Source: CALKZN01 sp964633815
GTDB taxonomy: Bacteria; Pseudomonadota; Gammaproteobacteria; Arenicellales; Arenicellaceae
Length of the DNA: 26,364 nt
Direction of reading: 5' to 3'
NCBI GenBank assembly: GCA_964633815.1
Contig: CAZWHW010000022.1
Span: forward strand, 1 to 26,364
Part shown: in pieces, positions 8,291 to 15,931 of the stretch
Position numbering within the stretch: position 1 is the first letter of the stretch
How the letters are laid out: each line of letters opens with the position of its first letter
The notes under the pieces: generated by a model
Databases searched by the model: none
Told to the model about the DNA's origin: nothing
Seen by the model: only the letters and a program-made list of their open reading frames with translations
Made by a program: the position numbers and the translations under genes

Positions 8291-10252
8291 ATGGTAAAAG
8301 TAGTTCTTTTTTCGGGTGGACGCGGATCTTCAGCGTTAGCAAAACAATTAGTTGTACAGCCAAATGTTACCCTATCTTTGCTGATTAATGGTTATGACGA
8401 TGGCATGTCTACAGGTGAAGTACGTCGGTTTCTAGGTGACAGCCTTGGGCCATCGGATTTTCGTAAAAACTCGACTAGGATGGCATCCATTTTAGAGAGT
8501 GCTCCAACTGAATTAGTCGAACTGCTTGATTTGCGATTGCCGCTGGAGGTGACTCCTGAGTTAATTGACGCCATAAATAAGACTTTAGCGGGTCAAGGAA
8601 ATTCATTTAAACACGAGTTTGTGACGCAAATTGCAAATTTATGCCAACAATTAGACAGTGCTTCAGCGCATGCTTTAGCAGACCGCATGATTGCATTTAA
8701 CCAAGAAAAAGAATCGACAGGCAAAGATTTTAATTTCGCAGATTGTAGTCTAGGAAACTTGATTTTTGCGGGCAGCTTTTTGCTGTCTGATCGAGATTTC
8801 AATAAAGCTGTTGATGACTATTCATTATTACTTGGCCTTGAGCCTGGTTTAGTGATGAATATTACTAATGGTGAAAATGTGTTTTTGGTTGGCCTAAATC
8901 GGGATGGCGAATTTTTAGCCAGTGAAGGGGATATTGTTGATGATAATAAGCGTAATTTCATTCAAGATTTTTTCTTAATTGATCGACCGTTGACTGAGCA
9001 AGAAGTTGCTCAGCAAGCAGAAGGAGATATGCGTAGTTTGTTGGAACAGCGAGCGGGTGAGATTAGCTTAAACCCGCAGGCGCAATTGGTTATTTCTCAG
9101 GCGGATATTATTGTTTATGCTCCGGGCACTCAACATTCAAGTTTGCTGCCATCTTATATTACTCCGAAGCTTGGTGAAGTGATTGCAGCCAATTCACATG
9201 CAGCCAAATTATTAATCACTAACATTCAAGAAGATGCAGAAATCCCTGATAGTGATGCGATTTCATTGATTGAAAAAGCTGCTTTTTATTTGCGTGAAAA
9301 AGGCACGCAAAATTATCCTGTTTCTGCGCTTTTCACTCACTTTTTGATTAACAAACCCAAACAAAAAGGTTCAGAAAGCAAATATATTCCTATTGGTGAT
9401 TTGCACGGTGTTGACGACCCTCGATTATTACAAGTCAGGAATTTTGAAGATCAATTGTCAGGAACACATGATGCAGACAAAATTTTAACGCCATTTATTG
9501 AGGCGATTGAATTTTCTAATTCTGCTTTAACGATTGCAACCTTATTGCTGAATAATGTTTCCACTGAAAAAACCGTGCAAACAGTGATGGATATGTCACG
9601 TTCGTATGTGGCAAAACAGTTTGCCCATGATGTGACGGTTTTTTATGCAGGCGATAAAATTGACTTATTACATTCTATGACTTTGCCTTTTGCTATTCGT
9701 CATATCAATGCGTCGAGTGAGATAGAGGCTGATAATGCGTTATTGCAAACTAGTTTGTCTGAAGGTTTTGATTATCTTTGTTTAATGGAATGTTCAGGGA
9801 TGTATCATGGCAGTGATGCTATGCAGCTGATGTCCAGTTTACAAGGTAAACAAATTAGTTCGATTTGGGGTAGTCGCCGCCTATCAGTTTCCGATGTGCA
9901 AGCTTCTTATCAATTTCGTTATCAGAAACATTGGCTACTGGGTTTAATGAGCCGCATGGGTAGTCATGCTTTAAGTTTGATGTATTTAATTTTATATGGG
10001 CACTTTATTTCTGATACTTTATCGGGTTTACGCCTTGTTAAGACGGATGTATTTAAAGATCTGAATTTGTCGGCTGAGAATGAAAATTTTAATCAATTAG
10101 TGTTATGTAAATTGTTGCGTGAAAAAGGCATGGTGTTTGAAATGCCAGTCGGTTTTTTACCTATTTCTCCTGATAAAGTGAAACGCACCAGTGTCTTGCA
10201 AGGCTTAAAGAATATTGGTGTGATTTTAGCCCAACGTTTTAAGCGATCTTGA
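8291..10252 (+). CDS. CofD/YvcK-like domain fused to a GT2-like domain lacking DxD
   Basis: The 653-residue product has two parts. Residues 1 to about 395 resemble the CofD/YvcK fold: SGGRGSS (8-14) at the nucleotide loop, YDDGMSTGEVRRF (35-47) matching the family DDGGSSGxLR, LGPSDFRKN (52-60) matching the GDxRN region, DCSLGNLIFAG (151-161), ADIIVYAPGTQHSSLLPS (271-288) matching the GPGSxYTSxxP element, and TNIQEDAE (310-317). Residues from about 400 to 653 look like the second half of a GT2 enzyme: WGSRR (526-530), SDTLSGLRLVKTDVF (564-578) and KRTSVLQGLKNIGV near the end. Where GT2 enzymes carry DxD, this protein has MECSG (499-503), so the GT2 part is probably inactive or altered. CofD joins a phospho-acid to a hydroxyl acceptor; YvcK binds UDP-sugars. 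The substrate here is unknown. The stop overlaps the next start (TGATG). Confidence 0.8.
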   Translation: MVKVVLFSGGRGSSALAKQLVVQPNVTLSLLINGYDDGMSTGEVRRFLGDSLGPSDFRKNSTRMASILESAPTELVELLDLRLPLEVTPELIDAINKTLAGQGNSFKHEFVTQIANLCQQLDSASAHALADRMIAFNQEKESTGKDFNFADCSLGNLIFAGSFLLSDRDFNKAVDDYSLLLGLEPGLVMNITNGENVFLVGLNRDGEFLASEGDIVDDNKRNFIQDFFLIDRPLTEQEVAQQAEGDMRSLLEQRAGEISLNPQAQLVISQADIIVYAPGTQHSSLLPSYITPKLGEVIAANSHAAKLLITNIQEDAEIPDSDAISLIEKAAFYLREKGTQNYPVSALFTHFLINKPKQKGSESKYIPIGDLHGVDDPRLLQVRNFEDQLSGTHDADKILTPFIEAIEFSNSALTIATLLLNNVSTEKTVQTVMDMSRSYVAKQFAHDVTVFYAGDKIDLLHSMTLPFAIRHINASSEIEADNALLQTSLSEGFDYLCLMECSGMYHGSDAMQLMSSLQGKQISSIWGSRRLSVSDVQASYQFRYQKHWLLGLMSRMGSHALSLMYLILYGHFISDTLSGLRLVKTDVFKDLNLSAENENFNQLVLCKLLREKGMVFEMPVGFLPISPDKVKRTSVLQGLKNIGVILAQRFKRS

Positions 10253-10938
10253 TGTTTGGTAAATCATTTAAAGCGATGTTTAAACAACAAAGTGAACTCA
10301 AAATTGAAGGATTAGTATTCGATATGGATGGTGTGTTGGTTGATACTACTCCTAGCCACAGCAAGGCTTATGATCAACTCTGGCAATCATTATCTATCGA
10401 TGGGCCTGAATATTCTGAGATTGCGGGTCGGAGCACTAAAGAAGTAGTCGCTGAATTTGCCAGTCATTTGAATGAAAAACAATTACATGATGCTGTTGCG
10501 TTCAAACAAACTTCTGCTCTTGAATTGTTAAAAACTGCCGAAATTAGCTATGTGGATACACTGAGCGCATTGCGAGATTTGCAGGCGCGTAGTTTACCTA
10601 TGGTTGTGGCGACTAGTGCTTCTTGTACTAGTGCAGAATTGGCGCTTAAAAGTGCCAATATCGCACACTTTTTCTCAGCCGTTATCACTGCAGCTGATGT
10701 AGAGCGTGCTAAGCCAGCACCAGATCTTTTTCAAGCAGGGATTTCAGCGTTGGGCTGCACAGCTGAGCAGGCTTTAATTTTTGAGGATAGTCAGTCTGGT
10801 TTGCAAGCAGCCATAGCGGCTGGAGCATACGTTGTTGCGGTTCGCGATGTGCCTGAGTTAGATAAGAATATAGTGGACAGCGAGAAATTTATGGGTCATT
10901 TTGATAGTCTAAATGCTGTTGTGGAGGCGTTAGTATGA
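10252..10938 (+). CDS. HAD hydrolase, beta-phosphoglucomutase-like
   Basis: This 228-residue cytoplasmic protein belongs to the HAD superfamily. Motif I is FDMDGVLVDT, with nucleophile Asp24 and acid/base Asp26. The small helical cap follows, then motif II VATSAS near residue 121, motif III KPAPDLF near 155 and motif IV IFEDSQSG near 178. The length and order match the beta-phosphoglucomutase and phosphatase branch, so it either isomerises a sugar 1-/6-phosphate or removes a phosphate. A TTG at 10249 is in frame, but ATG 10252, which shares its A with the TGA of the preceding gene, is the likelier start and implies translational coupling. The gene also overlaps the nucleotidyltransferase downstream (ATGA). 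This placement suggests it prepares or trims the phosphorylated substrate that the next enzyme activates. Confidence 0.88.
   Translation: MFGKSFKAMFKQQSELKIEGLVFDMDGVLVDTTPSHSKAYDQLWQSLSIDGPEYSEIAGRSTKEVVAEFASHLNEKQLHDAVAFKQTSALELLKTAEISYVDTLSALRDLQARSLPMVVATSASCTSAELALKSANIAHFFSAVITAADVERAKPAPDLFQAGISALGCTAEQALIFEDSQSGLQAAIAAGAYVVAVRDVPELDKNIVDSEKFMGHFDSLNAVVEALV
10923..10927 (+). promoter_or_regulatory. Ribosome binding site of the nucleotidyltransferase gene
   Basis: GGAGG ends 7 bases before ATG 10935, inside the end of the HAD gene. It supports the start that gives the 4-base ATGA overlap. Confidence 0.7.
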
Positions 10939-11696
10939 ATGTCATGATTATCCCTGCTGCAGGTCGAGGCACGCGCCTCAATTTCGATGGTCCTAAGTTA
11001 TTGTATCCTTTAGGGGGCAAGACCTTATTGGCATATCTCATCGAGCGTTATGAGCCATATGTTGACAAATTTGTAGTGGTTATTAATCCAGATGTTGAAA
11101 CAGCAGTGACTCAAGAGATAACTAGCTTGTTGCAAGAAAGTGATGCTGATTTCATGATTGATTTTCAGACTGAAGCTACAGGCATGCTAGATGCAATTAC
11201 CATTCCGATGACTTCTCTAGAACAGTTTGATGGAATTAATAATATTTGGATTAGCTGGTGTGATCAAGCATCCATAACCGCTGCAACAGCTGAAAATCTA
11301 GCGCAAGAATTAACTTGTTTAGCTAAGCAAACCGATGTTTATATGGCTTTACCAATTGCGAAAGTAGCGAACCCTTATATTCATATGCAGCGCGATAATG
11401 AAGGTAAAATTATTGCTGTGCTGCAACGCCGCGAAAATGATGAAATGCCTGAGATTGGAGAGAATGATTGTGGTTTGTTTGCTTTAAGCAAAGATGCATA
11501 TTTTAATCATTTGCGACAATTTGCAAATATGAATCAAACGATGGGATCTGAAACCAAAGAGCGCAATTTTTTGCCTTTTATTGCTTGGTTAAATAAAGTC
11601 GCACCAGTATCGACGTTTGCTGCATCCAGTGAAATTGAAACTCTGGGCATTAACACTGTTGAAGACGCCAATCGTTTATTAAGCGCTTGGCAATAA
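10935..11696 (+). CDS. NTP transferase (sugar-phosphate or MobA/CofC-like nucleotidyltransferase)
   Basis: The 253-residue protein opens with IIPAAGRGTRL (5-15) followed by Pro20-Lys21, the NTP-binding signature of the nucleotidyltransferase superfamily (GlmU, IspD, MobA and CofC branches). Other features are FVVVINPDVE (46-55), ISWCDQASI (106-114) with the metal-site Asp110, and GENDCGLFALSKDAYF near 175-190, which is like the GlmU region that contacts the sugar. It would transfer a nucleotide from an NTP to a phosphorylated substrate in the cytoplasm. No hexapeptide acyltransferase domain follows, so it is not a complete GlmU. The substrate cannot be read from sequence. The gene starts inside the HAD gene and sits two genes after the CofD-like fusion. 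In F420 synthesis a MobA-like enzyme (CofC) makes the donor used by CofD, so a comparable pairing is plausible here. Confidence 0.85.
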   Translation: MNVMIIPAAGRGTRLNFDGPKLLYPLGGKTLLAYLIERYEPYVDKFVVVINPDVETAVTQEITSLLQESDADFMIDFQTEATGMLDAITIPMTSLEQFDGINNIWISWCDQASITAATAENLAQELTCLAKQTDVYMALPIAKVANPYIHMQRDNEGKIIAVLQRRENDEMPEIGENDCGLFALSKDAYFNHLRQFANMNQTMGSETKERNFLPFIAWLNKVAPVSTFAASSEIETLGINTVEDANRLLSAWQ

Positions 11697-11720
11697 TTAT
11701 AAAGAGATATTTAAACCAAC

Positions 11721-12449
11721 ATGAGTAAAATCATTTCTATTGTCATTCCTGCTTTTAATGAAGCGCAATTTATAGGGGATTTATTGGACAAGATTGCATT
11801 GGTTGATACTGAATCTCTAGGTATTAACAAGCAAATTATTGTGGTCAATGATTGTTCTACTGATGAAACTGCTAATATTGTTAAAGCATTTGCAGATGTG
11901 ATTTTACTTGAACATGAGGTTAATCAAGGCAAGGGTCGAGCAGTTCGTACCGGCCTAGATGCTGCAACAGGTGACTATATTATTATCCAAGATGCTGATC
12001 TTGAATATGATCCTGAAGATTATTTGCCAATGCTACAGCCGCTTCTGGCTGACGAAGCTGATGTGGTCTATGGCAGCCGGTATATGAAATTTCCGGGTGA
12101 AGGTATTGTAAAAAATTTACTGACGGGCAAACATCCTGAACAAAGCTGGCCTGCGTATCTGGGTGGACAAAGTTTGAGCTTTATTGCACGTTTGTTTATC
12201 CCAATGTTTATTACTGACACGGTGACAGCCTATAAATTGTTCAAAGCGCACATATTAAAAACTATGACGTTAGAAACATCGGGCTTTGAAACCGATCATG
12301 AAATTTCATGCAAGGTATTGGCTCAAGGTTTACGTATAAAAGAAGTACCGATTGCCTATTTTCCACGAACGGTGGAGGAAGGTAAAAAAATTGGTTTGAG
12401 TGATTGGTTTTGTGCGATTAAAACCTTTTGGAGATATCGCAATGGTTAA
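11721..12449 (+). CDS. GT2 glycosyltransferase, DPM1/polyprenyl-phosphate type
   Basis: This 242-residue GT-A enzyme has SIVIPAFNEAQFI (6-18), VVNDCSTDET (41-50), the catalytic metal motif in IIQDADLEYDPED (88-100) with DAD at 91-93, and VVYGSRY (115-121). The late part, GFETDHEISCKVLAQGLRIKEV, and PRTVEEGKKIGLSD are as in dolichyl-phosphate mannose synthases and bacterial polyprenyl-phosphate sugar synthases. No C-terminal membrane helices are present, so it should act at the cytoplasmic membrane surface. It begins 24 bases after the nucleotidyltransferase gene and overlaps the next membrane protein gene by 8 bases. A polyprenyl-phosphate sugar made here could feed that GT-C-like protein. 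Unlike the GT2-like half of the 8291-10252 fusion, all catalytic motifs are intact. Confidence 0.9.
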   Translation: MSKIISIVIPAFNEAQFIGDLLDKIALVDTESLGINKQIIVVNDCSTDETANIVKAFADVILLEHEVNQGKGRAVRTGLDAATGDYIIIQDADLEYDPEDYLPMLQPLLADEADVVYGSRYMKFPGEGIVKNLLTGKHPEQSWPAYLGGQSLSFIARLFIPMFITDTVTAYKLFKAHILKTMTLETSGFETDHEISCKVLAQGLRIKEVPIAYFPRTVEEGKKIGLSDWFCAIKTFWRYRNG

Positions 12450-13722
12450 TCAAGAAATGCAAAAAGGTCAAGCTAAACCAAGTTTGCAAATTGCGATTTA
12501 TTGCATAGCTGCGATGATTTATTTGGGGATATGGCTATTAATGTCTTCGAACGAAAATGCATATTTGCAACTTGATAGTTATGACTATCTTTTGCTTGGT
12601 CAAGCTATATTCAATGATTTTAATTTTCCCAGCTCTTTTAGAACGCCATTATTTCCATTGTTTGTTGGTTTTTGGGAAGCGTTATTAGGTCTGAAAATTC
12701 AATATTATATTTTGATACAAATTCTCTTGGCGCTAGTGAATATATATTTATTAGGTCGCTTAGTGAGCTATTTTTTATCCGCTAAAATGCAGTTGCTAGT
12801 CATGTTGGTTTTCGCGGTTGAATTGGTGACAGCGCAAGTTGCGAATTATGTTTTGGCGGAAACCTTATTTTCATTTTTGTTATTACTGGCACTAAATTTT
12901 CTTGTGCTAGCGCAGAGAAAACAGAAATATGCGATCAAATATGCTGTGATTTGCGGTGTAGTTCTAGGTTTGTATGCTCTATGCCGTCCAGTTGGGCAAT
13001 TTATTCCTTTTGTCTTAGTTGTTTGGTATTTTTTGTATAAACGTTCGGATGTAAATATTCGCACACAAGTGCTGGCAGTGTGTTTGGTGATATTCGGTAC
13101 TTTGCTCTCAGTACATGCTTGGAAATTCCATAATTACGTTACTAAGGGGCAATATTTCACTTCGGTCACTATGTCCTATAATATTTATAATTATCGTGCC
13201 GCATGGAATGTTGCGTATCGTGATGGTAGAAGTTTTGAGGATGTGAAAGACGAATTTCATGCTGTTCGAAAAGAATTTAAACTTAACAACTTGCAGGCAA
13301 CAGAATACGATATTGGACAGCATTTTTTTAAGGAAGGTTTGAATATTATTATAGACACTCCCAAAGAGACATTTTTCCAAGCTGTGAGAGGTTTAGTATT
13401 TTTGTATGGAGGTATTTATAATGGTTCATTAGACCGTATTTTTAAAAATCAATTGGCTAAAAAAATAGCTCAGATTTATACGTTTCTTTATAATTTTATT
13501 CTCTATGCTGGGATTTTATTAAGTGTTTTATTTATTAGGCGTTTAGAACAACAAGAACGGTCGCTTCTTATCATGAGTGGATTTATCGTTGCTTATTACA
13601 GCTTTTTTTCTATCGGTGTCGAATCATATGCACGCTTAAGAGCACCTTTTATCCCCTATTTAGTTATTATTGCCGTTGTCGGTTGGATGAAGCTTTGGCA
13701 ATTCAAGACAAGATCAAGCTAG
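12442..13722 (+). CDS. Multi-pass membrane protein, GT-C glycosyltransferase candidate
   Basis: The chosen ATG at 12442 gives 426 residues. It has GGAG at 12430-12433 with good spacing and overlaps the GT2 gene by 8 bases; an upstream in-frame start at 12400 lies deep in that gene and is unlikely. About 10 membrane segments are visible. The first outer loop has LDSYDYLLLGQAIF, with Asp45, then SFRTPLFPLF, matching the acidic-loop pattern of GT-C enzymes that use polyprenyl-phosphate-sugar donors. A hydrophilic region with NYRAAWNVAYRDGRS sits near residues 245-310. It probably transfers the sugar made ready by the adjacent GT2 to an acceptor on the outer face of the inner membrane. The donor and acceptor are unknown. 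Confidence 0.75.
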   Translation: MVNQEMQKGQAKPSLQIAIYCIAAMIYLGIWLLMSSNENAYLQLDSYDYLLLGQAIFNDFNFPSSFRTPLFPLFVGFWEALLGLKIQYYILIQILLALVNIYLLGRLVSYFLSAKMQLLVMLVFAVELVTAQVANYVLAETLFSFLLLLALNFLVLAQRKQKYAIKYAVICGVVLGLYALCRPVGQFIPFVLVVWYFLYKRSDVNIRTQVLAVCLVIFGTLLSVHAWKFHNYVTKGQYFTSVTMSYNIYNYRAAWNVAYRDGRSFEDVKDEFHAVRKEFKLNNLQATEYDIGQHFFKEGLNIIIDTPKETFFQAVRGLVFLYGGIYNGSLDRIFKNQLAKKIAQIYTFLYNFILYAGILLSVLFIRRLEQQERSLLIMSGFIVAYYSFFSIGVESYARLRAPFIPYLVIIAVVGWMKLWQFKTRSS

Positions 13723-13726
13723 ATCG

Positions 13727-14770
13727 ATGACTTTGTCTAAGTTAAAAATTTCGATTGTGATGTCTGTTTTTAATAATGAAACAGATGTAGCTCAGGCAAT
13801 AGAATCGATACTTGCGCAGTCGTTGACTGATTTTGAATTTATCATCATTGACGATGCTTCAACAGATGCTAGCTTAACGATAATCAATCGCTATGCAAAA
13901 CAAGATCAGCGAATTCGAGTGTTAACGAATAGTCAAAATTTGAAATTAGCAACAAGCCTGAATAAAGGTATTGCTATTGCTCAAGGTCAGTATATTGCTC
14001 GAATGGATGCTGATGATGTAGCTTTTCCAGAAAGGCTCTCTATTCAATATGATTTTATGCAGACTCACCAAGATATCGCTGTGTGCGGTTCTTGGGTGGA
14101 AATATATGAAGATAAAGAAATAGTATGGAGAACTAGTACATCTAAACAAGGTGCAAAATGTGCTGCTTTTTTTGAATCGTGCTTTCATCATCCAACGGTC
14201 ATTATGCGAAAATCAGTATTAGATAAATATGGCGCTTATGATGAGACAGTGTCGACTGCTCAAGACTGCCATTTATGGAGCAAGTTGGCGTTCGATCACC
14301 AGCAAGAGTTGATTAATATTCCACAGGTATTATTGAGATATAGAAGTCATCCTGAAAATCAGCGTGAAGAATATCGCGCTGATCAACATGCTAAGGCGAG
14401 TTCTTTGAGAAAGAAAAATCTACTTCGTTTGAAAATTGACGCTGACGCTGAACAGTATGAATGGCATGATATTTTATGCTGTGCAAAACCAATAGTTCAT
14501 CGCCAACAGTTTCTTTCTTTATTGGCATGGATTAGATTTTTAGAAAAGCAAAACGTGCAAGAACAGTTATTAAATTCAAAATATTTCCAGAAAGAACTAA
14601 ATAATAAATTTTTAGGCGTTTGCTTAGCATCAGCACCCAGTTCAATTTATGCAGTAATGTATTATATAAAACGTTGCTGGAAAACGGATGTTTTAAGAAA
14701 CTCCTATCGCGCTGTTCGTATGGTATCTCTATACCTTTTTAGTAAAAATACAGCTATAACTTCGAATTGA
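13727..14770 (+). CDS. GT2 glycosyltransferase
   Basis: The 347-residue protein is a family 2 enzyme with an N-terminal GT-A domain: ISIVMSVFNNETDV (8-21), IIDDASTDAS (40-49) and ARMDADDVAF (91-100), whose DAD binds the metal and nucleotide-sugar. CHHPTVIMRKS and AQDCHLWSKL carry the acceptor-side acidic residue expected near 180. The C-terminal third has no recognised domain. It lies 4 bases after the membrane protein gene and 3 bases before a GT4 gene, so it is one of the cytoplasmic enzymes extending the repeat unit. The linkage cannot be predicted. Confidence 0.9.
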   Translation: MTLSKLKISIVMSVFNNETDVAQAIESILAQSLTDFEFIIIDDASTDASLTIINRYAKQDQRIRVLTNSQNLKLATSLNKGIAIAQGQYIARMDADDVAFPERLSIQYDFMQTHQDIAVCGSWVEIYEDKEIVWRTSTSKQGAKCAAFFESCFHHPTVIMRKSVLDKYGAYDETVSTAQDCHLWSKLAFDHQQELINIPQVLLRYRSHPENQREEYRADQHAKASSLRKKNLLRLKIDADAEQYEWHDILCCAKPIVHRQQFLSLLAWIRFLEKQNVQEQLLNSKYFQKELNNKFLGVCLASAPSSIYAVMYYIKRCWKTDVLRNSYRAVRMVSLYLFSKNTAITSN

Positions 14771-14773
14771 AAT

Positions 14774-15931
14774 ATGAAGAGAATCTCATTTTTTATTGAT
14801 TCCTTAGCGGGTGGCGGTGCCGAACGTGTGATGCTAAACCTGGCCAATCGTTATGCTTTGCAGGGTTATGCCGTGGATATAGTTCTAGCGCATAAACGAG
14901 GCGAGTATTTAAGTGACGTTGATGAACGTGTTCGCCTAATCGATTTAAAGGTAAGTCGTTTCTGGCAATATTTTTTCCCTCTAATTAGATATTTTAGAAA
15001 CGAGCAGCCAGATGTCATGTTATCCGCTACCACTATATTGAATTTGCTAGCTATTATGACAAGAAAGATGACTTTGGTTAAAACTCGTTTGGTGGTAAGT
15101 GAGCATATTGACATTGTGTCATTTGCCGAAAGAGGTGCTTTGCAAAGGCCGAAAATTGTTAGGCAATTGCTTAGGTTTATTTACCCGCTTGCTGACCAGG
15201 TTGTTGCTGTGTCTAAAGGAGCGGCAAATAGTTTAGCGACCTTTGCAAATTTACCTCTTGCGACTATAAAGCCTATTTATAATGGTGTGATTGATCAACA
15301 TAAACTAGATCTTGCCAATGAACCTATAGATCATCCATGGATTGGTGAATCAAAGGAAAAAGGCATTCCAGTTGTCTTGGGTGTTGGGCGTTTGCAGGAT
15401 CAGAAAAACTTTCCCATGTTGTTGCGAGCTTTTGCTATGTTGCGCGAAAAAACGCCAGCGAGGCTTATTATTTTAGGCGAAGGTGAATTACGTGATTCTT
15501 TGCAGCAACAAGCTGAAAATCTAAAAATTGATCAAGATGTATCATTACATGGGTTTGAAGATAATCCATTCAAATATTTAAAAAATGCTAATGTATTTGC
15601 CTTATCTTCATTTTATGAGGGTTTGCCGACAGTATTAATTGAAGCCTTGGCTTGTGGTTGTCCTGTGGTCAGTACTGATTGTCCGAGCGGACCGAATGAA
15701 ATTTTAGAAAATGGGCGCTATGGTGCATTAGTGAAAGTTGATGATGATAAGGAATTTGCCGATGCATTGTATAAGGCTTTAGTTAAAGAACAAAGCTCTT
15801 CTGAAGAGCATCAGCAGCATAAAAAAAATTTGGTTGAATATGCTGAAAAATTTGGTGTTGAGCAAGCATTTGCTGCATATAGTGAAGTATTGCAATTAAA
15901 TCCATTAGAAGACTTGAATGCCCAAAAGTAA
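14774..15931 (+). CDS. GT4 glycosyltransferase
   Basis: This 385-residue GT-B protein has the GT4 N-terminal signature SLAGGGAERVMLNLA (10-24) and the C-terminal donor-binding half. GVGRLQDQKNFPMLLRAF near 202-219 is followed by the EX7E motif in YEGLPTVLIEALACG near 280-294 and by STDCPSGPNEIL. Enzymes of this type add sugars from UDP- or GDP-donors to undecaprenyl-linked acceptors at the cytoplasmic face. The end of the gene overlaps the start of the next GT4 gene by 14 bases. The sequence resembles GalNAc/GlcNAc-type GT4 enzymes, but specificity is not readable. Confidence 0.92.
   Translation: MKRISFFIDSLAGGGAERVMLNLANRYALQGYAVDIVLAHKRGEYLSDVDERVRLIDLKVSRFWQYFFPLIRYFRNEQPDVMLSATTILNLLAIMTRKMTLVKTRLVVSEHIDIVSFAERGALQRPKIVRQLLRFIYPLADQVVAVSKGAANSLATFANLPLATIKPIYNGVIDQHKLDLANEPIDHPWIGESKEKGIPVVLGVGRLQDQKNFPMLLRAFAMLREKTPARLIILGEGELRDSLQQQAENLKIDQDVSLHGFEDNPFKYLKNANVFALSSFYEGLPTVLIEALACGCPVVSTDCPSGPNEILENGRYGALVKVDDDKEFADALYKALVKEQSSSEEHQQHKKNLVEYAEKFGVEQAFAAYSEVLQLNPLEDLNAQK

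Noticed and set aside
8291..9475. F420 biosynthesis gene cofD
   Set aside because: Motifs are altered, no Fo-synthase or CofE-like genes are nearby, and the protein is fused to a GT2-like domain; it is a relative, not an obvious F420 enzyme.
12400..12441. Upstream extension of the membrane protein gene into the GT2 gene
   Set aside because: ATG 12442 has GGAG at good spacing; the extra 14 residues would come from the overlapping GT2 coding region.
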